Source of the DNA: Alphaproteobacteria bacterium HT1-32
GTDB taxonomy: Bacteria; Pseudomonadota; Alphaproteobacteria; Rhodospirillales; HT1-32
Reading direction: 5' to 3'
DNA length: 64,000 nucleotides
NCBI GenBank assembly: GCA_009649675.1
Contig: WJPL01000003.1
Location: forward strand, 409,645 to 473,644
Each line of letters opens with the position of its first letter. The stretch's first letter is position 1. Positions 45,616 through 55,661 of the stretch are shown here, in pieces. The position numbers and the translations under genes were made by a program. The notes under the pieces were generated by a model that was given only the letters and a program-made list of their open reading frames with translations, was not told where the DNA came from and made no database searches.

Positions 45616-46863
45616 TTAAGTGAAACGTTTTATCGAGAAGGGTTCCGTATCGAAGAAAGGCTGCCGTCCGGCGACCAGATCAGCGATCGCCCGGCCGGTC
45701 GGCGCAGCGCCCGTCAGACCAAGATGTCCGTGGCCAAATGCATAGAAAAGCCCCCGCGCCCGTGGCGACGGACCGATAATCGGCAAACTGTCCGGACTGG
45801 CCGGGCGGTGCCCCATCCACTCGGTTGCGCCAGCCATGTCGACACCCGGTGTCATCTGCTCCATAAACCGGGACAGCAACTGAGAACGCTTTGGTGATGG
45901 CGGTGCATCCAGACCGCCAAATTCTGCCGTTCCCGCGAGCCGAAGACCCATCTTCATCGGCGTCATGACGACCTTTTTCTCTGCCCAGGTCGCCGGTGCC
46001 TTCATCTCGATGCCGTGATTCGGTGCCGTAACATGATAGCCACGCTCTGCTTCCAGCAGAACATGATCTTCCACCATTGCCGCAATTTTCGCCGACCAGG
46101 CCCCCGCCGCAACAACGACCGAATCGAATGACGCCGGGCCTTCGTCGGTTTCAACGCCGACAATTGCCGGGCCGTCATGGATCAGTCCCGTAACACTGGC
46201 TGCCAGAATGGCGCCACCATCACGGACAAAACCTTCCGCCAGGTTTTTGACCACAGCCTCAGGATCAAACGTCATGCCGTGATCGGGACAGAAGATTGCC
46301 GCCTTGAAACGCGGTGACAGCGCCGGCTCCATCTCGTGCAGTTCATCACCGGACAGATATTCCATGGTGAAGCCATGTGCCGCGCGCTTGTCAAAACCAC
46401 CCCGGTCGCCATCCCGTCCGGCGACAGATTCATAGGCGTAGATCATGCCGCGCTTGTCGAGAAGACCGGTCCCGCCGGAATGCTGCAACAGGGACAGCAT
46501 GTCCTCGTAGCCGGAGGTATAGGCAGACGCCAGTGCCGTGGCGCATTTTGCAGCCCAGGCCGGGTCTGCCGATTTTATGAACGCCGCAAGCCAGGGCACC
46601 ATTCTCGGCAGATAACTGTAACGCAGCGACAATGGCCCTTCCGGATCCATCAGCCAGGACGGTACTTTCTTGAGAATACCGACAGAAGCGTTGGGAAGAA
46701 TCGAGCTGACGCTGAAACTCCCGGCATTTCCGAAGGAGCAGCTTTCACCCGGCGGCACACGGTCGATGATCGTAACCTGATGGCCTTCACGTTGCAGGTA
46801 ACGGGCACAGCACAGGCCAACAACCCCGGCACCAATGACGCCTATATTCTTTTTCTCGCTCAT
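45616..46863 (-). CDS. FAD-dependent D-amino-acid dehydrogenase-like oxidoreductase
   Basis: 415 residues. The N-terminal 'IGVIGAGVVGLCCARYLQREGH' is the FAD-binding GxGxxG; 'SFGNAGSFSVSS' and the C-terminal 'GHGHLGLTGAAPTGRAIADLV' are typical of the DadA/DAO group. It would deaminate D-amino acids (or oxidise a related imino/amino acid) to keto acids, passing electrons to the respiratory chain. No alanine racemase or Lrp regulator lies beside it, so the substrate remains open. A GGAGAATTC lies just upstream of the ATG at 46863. Confidence 0.9.
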   Translation of the reverse strand: MSEKKNIGVIGAGVVGLCCARYLQREGHQVTIIDRVPPGESCSFGNAGSFSVSSILPNASVGILKKVPSWLMDPEGPLSLRYSYLPRMVPWLAAFIKSADPAWAAKCATALASAYTSGYEDMLSLLQHSGGTGLLDKRGMIYAYESVAGRDGDRGGFDKRAAHGFTMEYLSGDELHEMEPALSPRFKAAIFCPDHGMTFDPEAVVKNLAEGFVRDGGAILAASVTGLIHDGPAIVGVETDEGPASFDSVVVAAGAWSAKIAAMVEDHVLLEAERGYHVTAPNHGIEMKAPATWAEKKVVMTPMKMGLRLAGTAEFGGLDAPPSPKRSQLLSRFMEQMTPGVDMAGATEWMGHRPASPDSLPIIGPSPRARGLFYAFGHGHLGLTGAAPTGRAIADLVAGRQPFFDTEPFSIKRFT

Positions 46864-46971
46864 AGGGAATTCTCCTTCCAGCCGGATTGTCCCGATGCTT
46901 AGGGGCGGGTCAAGACACCGATCACGGGAGGTTCAGTTGCAGAGGCCGTCATCCGCTCCTATATTTGTCTC

Positions 46972-47661
46972 ATGGCAATTGCACCGATCAGTCTTTCAAG
47001 AAGCGATCTGGCTCAGGGAGCCGATCTTGCCGCATTACGCGCGCAGGAAGTTGCCCGTTACGATATCGAAATCGAGAACCAGCAGGCGATTGACCGGCGC
47101 GAAGACCAGCGTGCCGAAGCGGCCCAGTCAGCACTGTCATTCAATTCGGTTCAGTTAAGTGCCCAGTCAATTCTGGCCCTGCAGGAATCGGAGCCGCAGG
47201 CTGATGAATTCGCCTATTCAGAGCGTCGTCAGGAAGAACTGGACCGGATCAGCCAGGCTGAAGATCAGGAGCGGGCAGAATCAGCCGCCCTGCTTCAGCA
47301 GCAGGCGACAGAAACCAGCCGGGATGCTGATGCATCAGGAAATCTGAGTGCTGATCCGGATACAGTCATTACCAGTGCAGAAACCCAGCAGGCCTCGGTA
47401 AGCGCCGGCTCGGCTGCCGCTGCGGATCAACGTGCTTCCACAGCCCCTGGTCCGGAAAACCTAAGGTCTGTTGATTATCTTCAGACCACCAGCCTTGCCG
47501 CAGCGACCACGGTAGATAACCCCGTTGCTTCGCAGGCAAGACTTGCCACCAGCGATGTACCGGGCAGCGGTGTCAGCGCCACGGTCGATAATGAACGCCG
47601 GCCGAGAAGCGACGCCCGCTCTGAAACCGGAGCTTCTGATAATAACAGAAGGCCGTCATAA
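46972..47661 (+). CDS. unknown low-complexity, coiled-coil-like protein
   Basis: 229 residues with no signal peptide or membrane segment. Residues 1-125 are rich in Ala, Gln, Glu and Arg with heptad-like spacing ('AALRAQEVARYDIEIENQQ', 'ERRQEELDRISQAEDQERA') and probably form helices or coiled coil. Residues 125-229 are Ser/Ala/Thr/Asp-rich and look disordered. The composition recalls flagellar or secretion accessory proteins, but I recognise no family. The gene stands alone, ends before a strong terminator, and has its own ATG at 46972 preceded by weak GTCTC, not a good ribosome-binding site. Confidence 0.6.
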   Translation: MAIAPISLSRSDLAQGADLAALRAQEVARYDIEIENQQAIDRREDQRAEAAQSALSFNSVQLSAQSILALQESEPQADEFAYSERRQEELDRISQAEDQERAESAALLQQQATETSRDADASGNLSADPDTVITSAETQQASVSAGSAAAADQRASTAPGPENLRSVDYLQTTSLAAATTVDNPVASQARLATSDVPGSGVSATVDNERRPRSDARSETGASDNNRRPS

Positions 47662-47729
47662 ATATTTAACACTAAAAAGCGATTATGTTTTCAAAGAGCA
47701 TGATGAGAATAAGGTAGTGCTCTGCTGAA

Positions 47730-47760
47730 CCCCACTGGAAACGGTGGGGTTTTCTTTTTT
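47730..47760 (+). terminator. strong rho-independent terminator
   Basis: CCCCAC (47730-47735) pairs with GTGGGG (47744-47749); two further pairs (one G-T) close a GAAA tetraloop (47738-47741). A T-tract 'ttttctttttttt' follows directly. It ends the 46972-47661 transcript, about 70 bases after that stop codon. Confidence 0.9.
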
Positions 47761-47866
47761 TCCTTTGCAAAAAGGCGTATTTAGGCAGGATGAAGGTTCA
47801 TGGATTAACTCTGATATTCGTCTTGGGTAAAGCCGATGGGGATCGGAATCTGCGGATGACCAATTG

Positions 47867-48397
47867 ATGCAATCCCATTCTCTGGAACGTGTGAACTTCC
47901 TGATTGTCGATGACAACAAGGCAATGCGCCACCTCGTAGAGACCGTGCTGAAGGCACTGGGTGCTGTAAATATCCTTGAGGCGACAAACGGCGCCGAAGC
48001 CTTTGCCGAAATGGCCAACTTTCCTGCTGATATTGTTATCTGCGACTGGAACATGCAGCCGATGGACGGTATCGCGTTTACCCGCGAAATGCGTACCGGC
48101 GCTGATAGCCCGAATCGCTATGTCCCGATCATTCTGCTGACCGGTCATACCGAACTCTCCCGCGTGCGGGAAGCCAGAGATGTCGGCGTCAATGAGTTCC
48201 TGGCGAAACCTATCTCTGCCACATCCATCTACTCAAGAATCAAAAGTATTATCGAACGGCCGCGCCAGTTCGTACGCTCACCGGAATATTTCGGCCCCGA
48301 TCGCCGGCGACGGGATCTGAAGGAATATCCGGGACCATTCAGGCGGGCAACGGATGCCGAGTCATCAGCCGATGGCAACTCGGTCATCATCGGCTGA
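47867..48397 (+). CDS. CheY-like response regulator with a basic C-terminal tail
   Basis: 176 residues from ATG 47867 (an in-frame TTG precedes it). The receiver has the acid pair D15-D16, phospho-acceptor D60 ('VICDWNMQPMDG'), T92 ('LLTGHTE') and K114 ('FLAKPIS'). There is no output domain, but a tail of about 50 residues contains 'RQFVRSPEYFGPDRRRR' and a low-complexity end, a form seen in many alphaproteobacterial single receivers. It may be a shuttle or a motor/adaptor regulator. No kinase gene is adjacent. Confidence 0.9.
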   Translation: MQSHSLERVNFLIVDDNKAMRHLVETVLKALGAVNILEATNGAEAFAEMANFPADIVICDWNMQPMDGIAFTREMRTGADSPNRYVPIILLTGHTELSRVREARDVGVNEFLAKPISATSIYSRIKSIIERPRQFVRSPEYFGPDRRRRDLKEYPGPFRRATDAESSADGNSVIIG

Positions 48398-48449
48398 ACA
48401 TCGCCGGTCATCAGCCGGCAGGCCATCTGACATCAAAATAAAAAGGGAA

Positions 48450-48525
48450 TGGTGGGTGATGACGGGATCGAACCGCCGACCCTCTCGGTGTAAACGAGAT
48501 GCTCTCCCAGCTGAGCTAATCACCC
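48450..48525 (-). tRNA. tRNA-Val (anticodon TAC)
   Basis: A 76-nt cloverleaf on the minus strand. Acceptor GGGTGAT (48525-48519) pairs with ATCACCC, then discriminator A and encoded CCA ending at 48450. The D arm is 'tagctcagctgggaga', the anticodon loop TTTACAC with TAC at 48492-48490, and the T arm 'ggcggttcgatcccgtc'. Confidence 0.97.
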
Positions 48526-48546
48526 ACTACGGCTTTATAACCACCG

Positions 48547-50142
48547 TCAGGCGGCAACTGCAACCTGCTCTTTCGTCTTCAGGAACTTAATCGTCGGGAA
48601 ATCTGACTCCGCTTTGTCCAGATGCCAGGCATTACGGGCCATGAAGACCGGGTCCCCGTCATGGTCATCTGCCAGAGCCCCCCGGTTGGCATCCTCGAAC
48701 TTCCGCATGGTCTGAGGGTCCGGGGCAACGACCCATCTGGCGGTCAGCAATGTTGTCGATTCAAACCGGACAGGAATTTCGTATTCCGTACGTACCCGGT
48801 CCGCCAGAATCTCAAACTGAAGAGCACCCACAACACCGACCACCCAGTCAGAACCGATACGCGGCCGGAAGACCCGGGCGGCCCCCTCCTCTGCCAGTTG
48901 CTGCATGGCCTTGCCGAGATGTTTCGCCTTCATCGGATCATCAGGGCGAACAACCTGCAACAGTTCCGGGGCAAAGCTCGGGATACCGGTGAAGTGCAGT
49001 TTCTCGCCTTCTGTCAGGGCATCACCGATTCGCAGATTTCCATGATTTGGGACGCCGATGATATCACCGGCAAAAGCCTCTTCCGCCAGTTCCCGGTCAC
49101 GGGCCAGAAACATCTGCGGATTATGCATGTTGATCTGTTTACCCGAGCGGATATGCGTCAGCTTCATCCCGCGCTTGAAATGGCCGGAACAAAGCCTGAC
49201 GAAGGCAATGCGGTCACGATGCTTCGGGTCCATATTCGCCTGAATTTTAAAGACGAAGGCCGTCACCTTTTCCTCTTCCGGCTTGATCTCCCGCTCTGCG
49301 GTTGGCTGTGTCCGCGGCGGCGGGGCAAAGGCAGACACACCATCCAGCACTTCTCGAACCCCGAAATTGTTCAGGGCACTGCCGAAGAATACGGGTGTCA
49401 TCGTCCCTTCACGGAAGGCATTAATATCAAATTCCGGACAAAGCCCCCTGGCCATCTCGACTTCTTCACGCAGGGTCGCGACAGAATGTTCCGGCAGAAT
49501 TTTATCCAGCTTCGGATCATCAATTCCGGTACAGTTTTCACCCTTGTCCGGCATACCCTGCCGTGAGCGCTCAATCAGTTGCAGCTTGTCGTTCAGCAGA
49601 TCGTAACAGCCCCGAAAGTCGCGTCCCATACCGATCGGCCAGCTGGCCGGCGATACATCCAGCGCCAGTGTCTGTTCGATTTCATCAAGCAGTTCAAAAT
49701 TATCCCGCGTTTCACGGTCCATCTTGTTGATGAAAGTGATGATCGGCACATCGCGAAGGCGGCAGACTTCGAACAGCTTGCGGGTCTGGGCCTCAATGCC
49801 CTTGGCCGCATCGATCACCATCACCGCGCTATCGACCGCCGTCAGTGTTCTGTAGGTATCTTCGCTGAAGTCCTGATGACCCGGCGTATCAAGCAGGTTG
49901 AACGTACAATTGCCATACCTGTAGGTCATCACCGAGGAAGCGACAGAAATCCCCCGCTCCCGCTCGACCTTCATCCAGTCCGATGTGGCACGGCGCTGTT
50001 CACCCCGCGCCTTGACCGCGCCGGCAAGCTGAATAGCACCACCAAACAGCAGCAGCTTTTCCGTCAGCGTGGTCTTGCCCGCATCGGGGTGAGAGATAAT
50101 GGCGAAGGTGCGACGTTCCGCCACTTCTGCGGCAATAGACAT
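48547..50142 (-). CDS. prfC: peptide chain release factor 3
   Basis: 531 residues. GTPase motifs are complete: G1 'SHPDAGKTTLTEK', G3 'DTPGHQDF', G4 'NKMD', and switch I '...ERERGISVASSVM'. The length and the C-terminal domain ('GALQFEILADRVRTEYEIPVRFE'-type region) separate it from EF-G. RF3-GTP removes RF1/RF2 from the ribosome after peptide release. It lies just downstream of tRNA-Val on the same strand order and is divergent from the DksA-like gene. Confidence 0.97.
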   Translation of the reverse strand: MSIAAEVAERRTFAIISHPDAGKTTLTEKLLLFGGAIQLAGAVKARGEQRRATSDWMKVERERGISVASSVMTYRYGNCTFNLLDTPGHQDFSEDTYRTLTAVDSAVMVIDAAKGIEAQTRKLFEVCRLRDVPIITFINKMDRETRDNFELLDEIEQTLALDVSPASWPIGMGRDFRGCYDLLNDKLQLIERSRQGMPDKGENCTGIDDPKLDKILPEHSVATLREEVEMARGLCPEFDINAFREGTMTPVFFGSALNNFGVREVLDGVSAFAPPPRTQPTAEREIKPEEEKVTAFVFKIQANMDPKHRDRIAFVRLCSGHFKRGMKLTHIRSGKQINMHNPQMFLARDRELAEEAFAGDIIGVPNHGNLRIGDALTEGEKLHFTGIPSFAPELLQVVRPDDPMKAKHLGKAMQQLAEEGAARVFRPRIGSDWVVGVVGALQFEILADRVRTEYEIPVRFESTTLLTARWVVAPDPQTMRKFEDANRGALADDHDGDPVFMARNAWHLDKAESDFPTIKFLKTKEQVAVAA

Positions 50143-50217
50143 AATCGGGATACCCGGTTCTAATTTAGAGTAACCAGAGGATTGCGCCCCACCGGGGTCA
50201 TCGTGATACGGTTATAT

Positions 50218-50565
50218 ATGGAACCGTACAGTGACACCGATATCGAAGCCTTCAGATCCAGACTGGTTGCGCGTCTTGAGGAATTACGCGAACTGAGCGA
50301 TATCAGCAAGGATGATCGCGCCGCAGTCGAACTGGATCAGACCCGGGTCGGGCGGCTGTCCCGCATGGATGCCTTGCAGGTTCAGGCAATGGCACAGGCC
50401 CAGGTCGGTCGCCGGGCATCGGAAACCAGCCGGATACAGTCCGCGCTGAAACGTATTGAAGATGGTGATTTTGGCTATTGCCTGTCCTGTGACGAGCCGA
50501 TTGCCGAGAAACGGCTGCGGGCAGATCCGGCGACACCCGTCTGCGTCGACTGCGCCGGAAAATAA
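50218..50565 (+). CDS. DksA/TraR-type zinc-finger protein
   Basis: 115 residues from ATG 50218; the upstream extension is not supported. A helical hairpin (about 5-80) precedes the C4 zinc finger C88-x2-C91-x17-C109-x2-C112 ('GYCLSCDEPI', 'PVCVDCAGK'). It is shorter than classical DksA (about 140-150) and lacks its DxxDxA-type coiled-coil tip, so it is more likely a TraR/YbiI-like member that binds RNA polymerase secondary channel than the main stringent-response DksA. Confidence 0.87.
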   Translation: MEPYSDTDIEAFRSRLVARLEELRELSDISKDDRAAVELDQTRVGRLSRMDALQVQAMAQAQVGRRASETSRIQSALKRIEDGDFGYCLSCDEPIAEKRLRADPATPVCVDCAGK

Positions 50566-50573
50566 GATCCCGG

Positions 50574-51080
50574 TTATTCAGGGAAAAGCCCGCTGAATCC
50601 ATCGAGATCAGACAACACCCCCCGGTAATAAAGCAGCGGGCGGCTGGCATCTTTACCGATGATAGAAAGCCCCTCAACCTCGCCAACCAGAATTGTGTGG
50701 TCTCCCGCCTCAATATCGCTGTGCAGGCGGCATTCGATCCGGATCAGACAATCAGGCAGCAGGGGCAGATCATCAGCACCATAGGTCCAGGCAATGCCGT
50801 CATTCTTTGTATCGGTCCGTGCAGCAAACTTCAGCGCAATATCAGCCTGAGTTTCCGACAGGATATTCACCCCGAAACGATTGACCCGGCGTATCACGGC
50901 AAGCGTATCGGAGAGATGGCCAAAACAGACGGAAACCAGAGGCGGATCAAGTGAGACCGAGGAGAACGAGCTGGCTGTTGTGCCACTCGGCCCTGTCGTC
51001 TGATCGCCACTCGTGACCACGGTGACACCTGTCAGAAAATGACCAAGTGCCAGCCGGAAATCATCACCCGAAACTGTCAT
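50574..51080 (-). CDS. flavin reductase family protein
   Basis: 168 residues from ATG 51080 (frame open to 51119). The pattern 'FLTGVTVVTS', 'TTASSFSSVSLDPPLVSVCFG', 'NRFGVNILSE' and 'GDHTILVGEVE' is that of the FMN-binding split-barrel reductases that serve two-component monooxygenases (HpaC-like). It supplies reduced flavin. No monooxygenase gene is adjacent, so its partner lies elsewhere. It is convergent with the DksA-like gene, eight bases apart. Confidence 0.88.
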   Translation of the reverse strand: MTVSGDDFRLALGHFLTGVTVVTSGDQTTGPSGTTASSFSSVSLDPPLVSVCFGHLSDTLAVIRRVNRFGVNILSETQADIALKFAARTDTKNDGIAWTYGADDLPLLPDCLIRIECRLHSDIEAGDHTILVGEVEGLSIIGKDASRPLLYYRGVLSDLDGFSGLFPE

Positions 51081-51130
51081 TTGAAAACTGCTCTCCTCAT
51101 ACGCCAGAATGACAGGCAATCACGCTGGCG

Positions 51131-51171
51131 GAGAAAAAGCAAAAGCCGGCCGCACCTGGCGACCGGCTTTT
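51131..51171 (-). terminator. terminator of the HU gene
   Basis: AAAAGCCGG (51141-51149) pairs with CCGGCTTTT (51163-51171). On the minus strand the hairpin is followed by 'gctttttctcc', a usable T-tract. It lies 19 bases after the HU stop. Confidence 0.85.
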
Positions 51172-51189
51172 ACCAGAATCAAAAGCGCC

Positions 51190-51462
51190 TTAATTGACGG
51201 CGTCTTTAAGACCTTTACCAGCCTTGAATTTCGGCTGCTTTGAAGCCGGAATCTGGATGGTTTCACCTGTACGCGGATTACGGCCTTCAGACGCGGCGCG
51301 CTGGGCGACACTGAAAGTACCGAAACCGACGAGACGGACTTCACCGCCACTCTTGAGCGCATCGGTGATGCAATCGAAAACCGCATCGACAGCACTGCCG
51401 GCATCGGTCTTGGACATGTCTGTTGCCGAAGCGACGGCAGCGACGAGATCGTTCTTATTCAC
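51190..51462 (-). CDS. hup: DNA-binding protein HU
   Basis: 90 residues from GTG 51462, seven bases after a GGGGG; the frame opens further upstream without family support. The sequence reads MNKNDLVAAVASATDMSK and has the HU arm 'GFGTFSVAQRAASEGRNPRTG' with the proline that bends DNA, ending 'FKAGKGLKDAVN'. It wraps and bends DNA as a dimer and is the standard neighbour of lon in Proteobacteria. Confidence 0.96.
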   Translation of the reverse strand: MNKNDLVAAVASATDMSKTDAGSAVDAVFDCITDALKSGGEVRLVGFGTFSVAQRAASEGRNPRTGETIQIPASKQPKFKAGKGLKDAVN

Positions 51463-51642
51463 ATTGGCCCCCTTTTTTGAGGAATTGTTCAAAAATCAAA
51501 CCGCCTCAGCGGTGCAACAATCTAGGCGGGAGCACTCTCGCCCGTCAATCAAGGATAAGCAGTTTTCCACAGAATTCTGCGGTTTTTCAGACATATACAG
51601 AGGTTTTTTGACGACTTTCCCGAGTCGCGGGGAAGTCAACGG

Positions 51643-51682
51643 ATAAAAAAGAACGGGCCCGTGAAATATCAGCGGGCCCGTT
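51643..51682 (-). terminator. terminator of lon
   Basis: A perfect ten-pair stem: AACGGGCCCG (51652-51661) with CGGGCCCGTT (51673-51682), loop of 11. On the minus strand it is followed by 'cttttttatcc'. It lies about 50 bases after the lon stop. Confidence 0.88.
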
Positions 51683-51730
51683 CAGTCATTTATCATCCTC
51701 CGGGACATAAAACCCGGCGAGTCGTATTGG

Positions 51731-54139
51731 CTAGTGGGTCACAAGTCCTTCACCATCAACGTCTTCTTCCGTCTTGGCGACAGCGATTGCGTCTTCATCC
51801 GGTTCGATCCATTCGATGGGAACCAGCGGCTGTGTCAGGGCATGTTCAAGCACCTCATCAACAACCGTGACCGGAATGATCTCCAGACCCTTTTTAACGT
51901 TGTCCGGAATTTCCGGAAGATCGCGTTCGTTATCTTTCGGGATCAGCACGACCTTGATGCCGCCGCGCAAGGCTGCCAGCAACTTTTCTTTCAAGCCACC
52001 AATCGGCTGAACACGACCACGAAGTGTCACTTCGCCGGTCATCGCGACATCCTTGCGAACCGGAATACCCGTCAGTACGGATACCATCGCTGTCACCATC
52101 CCCACACCGGCAGACGGACCGTCTTTCGGCGTGGCGCCTTCCGGCACATGAACATGGATGTCCTTGGTATTGAAGACAGGCGGTTTGATTCCGAAATCAG
52201 TTGCACGCGACCGGACATAAGACCGGGCTGCCTGGATCGATTCCTGCATCACGTCGCCAAGCTGACCGGTCATCGACATACGGCCTTTACCCGGCAGCAT
52301 GACAGCTTCGATATTCAGCAGTTCGCCGCCAACTTCCGTCCAGGCCAGACCGGTAACAACACCGACAAGATCTTCCTGTTCAGCAAGCCCGTAGCGGAAC
52401 CGCTTCACGCCCGCCCATTTTTCGTCATCCAGATTGCGCTTGGTAATCGCGACCTTTTCCAGGCCGTTCATGGTGATTTCCTTCACCGCCTTGCGCGCCA
52501 GTTTGGCAATCTCACGCTCGAGATTACGTACACCGGCTTCCCGGGTGTAATAGCGGATGATGTCGCGAAGCGCTTCATCACTGATCGACCATTCACCCTT
52601 CTTCAGGCCATTTGCGCTGATCTGTTTTTCGATCAGGTGACGTTTGGCAATCTCCACCTTTTCGTCTTCCGTGTAACCGGACAGGCGAATGATCTCCATA
52701 CGGTCGAGCAGAGGCTGTGGCATCCGCAGCGAATTTGCGGTCGTCACAAACATCACTTCCGACAGGTCATAATCGACTTCCAGATAGTGATCCGCAAAGG
52801 TGCTGTTCTGTTCCGGATCGAGCACTTCCAGCAGCGCAGATGACGGGTCCCCCCGGTAATCCGCACCAAGCTTGTCGATCTCATCCAGCAGGAAGAACGG
52901 GTTTGAAGTCTTTGCCTTCTTCATGCTCTGGATCACCTTGCCCGGCATTGAGCCGATATAGGTGCGCCGGTGACCCCGGATTTCAGCTTCATCACGCACA
53001 CCGCCAAGCGACATGCGAACGAAGTTACGACCGGTAGCCTTCGCCATCGACTTGCCGAGCGAGGTCTTGCCAACACCCGGAGGGCCAACGAGGCAGAGAA
53101 TCGGGCCTTTGATTTTCTTGATGCGATTCTGAACCGCAAGATATTCAAGAATCCGTTCTTTCACCTTATCCAGACCGTAATGGTCCGTATCCAGAATGCG
53201 CGCGGCTTCCTTCAGGTCTTTCTTCACCCGTGAACGCTTCTTCCAGGGAATGCTCAGCATCCAGTCGAGATAATTCCTCACGACGGTTGCTTCAGCCGAC
53301 ATCGGGCTCATGCTCTTGAGCTTTTTCAGCTCAGCCATGGCCTTCTCGTTGGCTTCCTTGGAAAGCCGGGTTGATTCGATCCGCTCTTCCAGCTCTTCGG
53401 TCTCGTCGCGGCCATCCTCGCCTTCGCCGAGTTCCTTCTGGATCGCCTTGAGCTGCTCGTTCAGGTAATATTCGCGCTGGGTCTTTTCCATCTGCCGCTT
53501 TACGCGGTTACGGATTTTCTTCTCCACCTGCAGAACACCAATTTCGTTCTCCATGTGTGAATAGACCCGCTCCAGACGGTCGGGAATACCGGAAATCTCC
53601 AGCAATTCCTGCTTTTCTGAAATTTTCAGTGCGAGATGCGAGGCAACCGTATCTGCCAGCTTGCCCGGCTCTTCGATCTGGTTGACCGAAACCAGCACTT
53701 CCGGCGGGATCTTCTTGTTCATCTTGATGTAGTGCTCGAACTGCCCGACGACAGAACGGCCCAGAGCTTCCACTTCATCCCCGTCATCGCCACTTTCGTC
53801 GATTGTGACGGCGCGGGCCTGGAAGAATTCTTCATGGTCGGTGAACTCGTCAATACGGGCGCGGGACGCCCCTTCAACAAGCACTTTCACCGTACCATCA
53901 GGCAGTTTCAGCAACTGCAACACGGTTGAAACCGTGCCGATGTTATAGATGTCATCAACACCCGGATCGTCCTGCGCTGCGTCGCGCTGGGCAACAAGCA
54001 GGATCTGCTTGTCGTTCTTCATCACGTCTTCAAGTGCCCGCACTGATTTATCGCGGCCGACAAAGAGCGGCACAATCATATGCGGAAAGACGACAATGTC
54101 GCGCAACGGGAGGACGGGGTACAATTCACCTTGCGCCAT
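51731..54139 (-). CDS. lon: ATP-dependent protease Lon
   Basis: 802 residues. N-terminal LON domain ('[24 protein letters not shown]'), AAA+ with Walker A '[15 protein letters not shown]' and Walker B '[11 protein letters not shown]', sensor parts, and the protease domain with catalytic serine in '[11 protein letters not shown]' and lysine in '[10 protein letters not shown]...' region. It degrades misfolded and regulatory proteins in the cytosol. Order tig-clpP-clpX-lon-hup is the common one. ATG at 54139 fits the family start; the C-terminal tail is acidic. Confidence 0.98.
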   Translation of the reverse strand: MAQGELYPVLPLRDIVVFPHMIVPLFVGRDKSVRALEDVMKNDKQILLVAQRDAAQDDPGVDDIYNIGTVSTVLQLLKLPDGTVKVLVEGASRARIDEFTDHEEFFQARAVTIDESGDDGDEVEALGRSVVGQFEHYIKMNKKIPPEVLVSVNQIEEPGKLADTVASHLALKISEKQELLEISGIPDRLERVYSHMENEIGVLQVEKKIRNRVKRQMEKTQREYYLNEQLKAIQKELGEGEDGRDETEELEERIESTRLSKEANEKAMAELKKLKSMSPMSAEATVVRNYLDWMLSIPWKKRSRVKKDLKEAARILDTDHYGLDKVKERILEYLAVQNRIKKIKGPILCLVGPPGVGKTSLGKSMAKATGRNFVRMSLGGVRDEAEIRGHRRTYIGSMPGKVIQSMKKAKTSNPFFLLDEIDKLGADYRGDPSSALLEVLDPEQNSTFADHYLEVDYDLSEVMFVTTANSLRMPQPLLDRMEIIRLSGYTEDEKVEIAKRHLIEKQISANGLKKGEWSISDEALRDIIRYYTREAGVRNLEREIAKLARKAVKEITMNGLEKVAITKRNLDDEKWAGVKRFRYGLAEQEDLVGVVTGLAWTEVGGELLNIEAVMLPGKGRMSMTGQLGDVMQESIQAARSYVRSRATDFGIKPPVFNTKDIHVHVPEGATPKDGPSAGVGMVTAMVSVLTGIPVRKDVAMTGEVTLRGRVQPIGGLKEKLLAALRGGIKVVLIPKDNERDLPEIPDNVKKGLEIIPVTVVDEVLEHALTQPLVPIEWIEPDEDAIAVAKTEEDVDGEGLVTH

Positions 54140-54234
54140 CAGTTTATCCTTTTTGGCAGACTTGCGTCAGAGAAGCGACGCGTTTGGTTAAACTGTTAAT
54201 TAGAACGTCAGGGCCGCCCTTCAAGGTCCGGTAA

Positions 54235-55500
54235 TCAGGCGCTGCTGCCAATGTCCTCTCGGATATCGGAATAGATGAACAGTGGCTTCGTTCCATCATC
54301 CACAGCTTCCTTATTGATCACGACCTCTTCGACACCCTCGGACTCCGGCAGATCGTACATGGTTTCCAGCAGAATGGATTCCATGATGGACCGCAGGCCA
54401 CGGGCACCGGTTTTCCGGGCAATTGCCCTCTTGGCGATTGCGCTGAGCGCATCGTCAGAGAAGCTGAGCTTGACGTCCTCCATCTCGAACAGGCGCTGAT
54501 ACTGCTTCACCAGCGCGTTCTTCGGTTTGGTCAGGATTTCAATCAGCGCGTCCTCGTCGAGATCTTCCAATGTCGCGAGAACGGGCAGTCGTCCGACAAA
54601 TTCCGGGATCAGACCGAATTTCAGCAGATCTTCCGGTTCTACACCGCGCAGGATTTCACCGGTCTGACGGTCATCCGGCCCCCGGACATCGGCACCAAAG
54701 CCGATCGAGGTTCCCTGCCCGCGCTGGGCGATAATCCGTTCCAGGCCGGCAAAGGCACCGCCACAGACAAACAGGATGTTCGTTGTATCAACCTGCAGAA
54801 ATTCCTGCTGAGGATGCTTGCGACCGCCCTGCGGCGGTACACTGGCAACCGTGCCTTCCATGATCTTCAGCAAGGCCTGCTGCACGCCCTCACCCGACAC
54901 ATCACGGGTAATGGACGGATTGTCGGACTTGCGGGAAATCTTGTCGACCTCGTCGATATAGACGATTCCACGCTGCGCCCGCTCGACATTATAGTCCGCC
55001 GACTGCAGCAGCTTGAGGATGATATTTTCAACATCTTCCCCCACATACCCCGCTTCAGTCAGGGTCGTGGCGTCAGCCATCGTGAAGGGCACATCCAGAA
55101 TACGGGCCAGCGTCTGCGCGAGCAGCGTCTTGCCACAACCGGTCGGACCGACCAGCAGGATGTTCGACTTCGCCAGCTCGACGTCGTTGCTTTTCGCGCC
55201 ATGTCCAAGCCGCTTGTAGTGATTATGCACCGCAACCGAGAGTACGCGCTTGGCGTGACTCTGCCCGATCACATAATCATCCAGCACCTGACAGATATCT
55301 TTTGGTGTCGGCACGCCATCGCGTGACTTCACGAGGCTGGTCTTGTGTTCCTCACGGATAATATCCATGCACAGTTCGACGCATTCATCACAGATGAACA
55401 CAGTCGGGCCGGCAATCAGTTTCCGCACCTCGTGCTGGCTCTTCCCACAGAAAGAGCAATAGAGGGTGTTTTTCGAATCGCCGTTGGTAGATTTACTCAT
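54235..55500 (-). CDS. clpX: ATP-dependent Clp protease ATP-binding subunit ClpX
   Basis: 421 residues from ATG 55500 (13 upstream codons are unsupported). The N-terminal C4 zinc finger ('[13 protein letters not shown]' ... '[13 protein letters not shown]'), Walker A '[15 protein letters not shown]', Walker B '[10 protein letters not shown]', and the ClpP-docking loop and '[21 protein letters not shown]' sensor 2 are all present. It unfolds ssrA-tagged and specific substrates, in Alphaproteobacteria including cell-cycle regulators, and feeds them to ClpP. Confidence 0.98.
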   Translation of the reverse strand: MSKSTNGDSKNTLYCSFCGKSQHEVRKLIAGPTVFICDECVELCMDIIREEHKTSLVKSRDGVPTPKDICQVLDDYVIGQSHAKRVLSVAVHNHYKRLGHGAKSNDVELAKSNILLVGPTGCGKTLLAQTLARILDVPFTMADATTLTEAGYVGEDVENIILKLLQSADYNVERAQRGIVYIDEVDKISRKSDNPSITRDVSGEGVQQALLKIMEGTVASVPPQGGRKHPQQEFLQVDTTNILFVCGGAFAGLERIIAQRGQGTSIGFGADVRGPDDRQTGEILRGVEPEDLLKFGLIPEFVGRLPVLATLEDLDEDALIEILTKPKNALVKQYQRLFEMEDVKLSFSDDALSAIAKRAIARKTGARGLRSIMESILLETMYDLPESEGVEEVVINKEAVDDGTKPLFIYSDIREDIGSSA

Positions 55501-55661
55501 ACTGACCAGTCTCCGCAGCCTAAGGGCCGCCAGTTCCACAGAATCGCTATGTTAGCCGCTGGTCCGGCAGTGGCTCAAACCAAAAAAGCAAACAGCCGGA
55601 AACTCAGCACCGGAAGCGACAGTTCAAAGACCATCACTTCCGGGCCGGATCCGGCCGGCAA

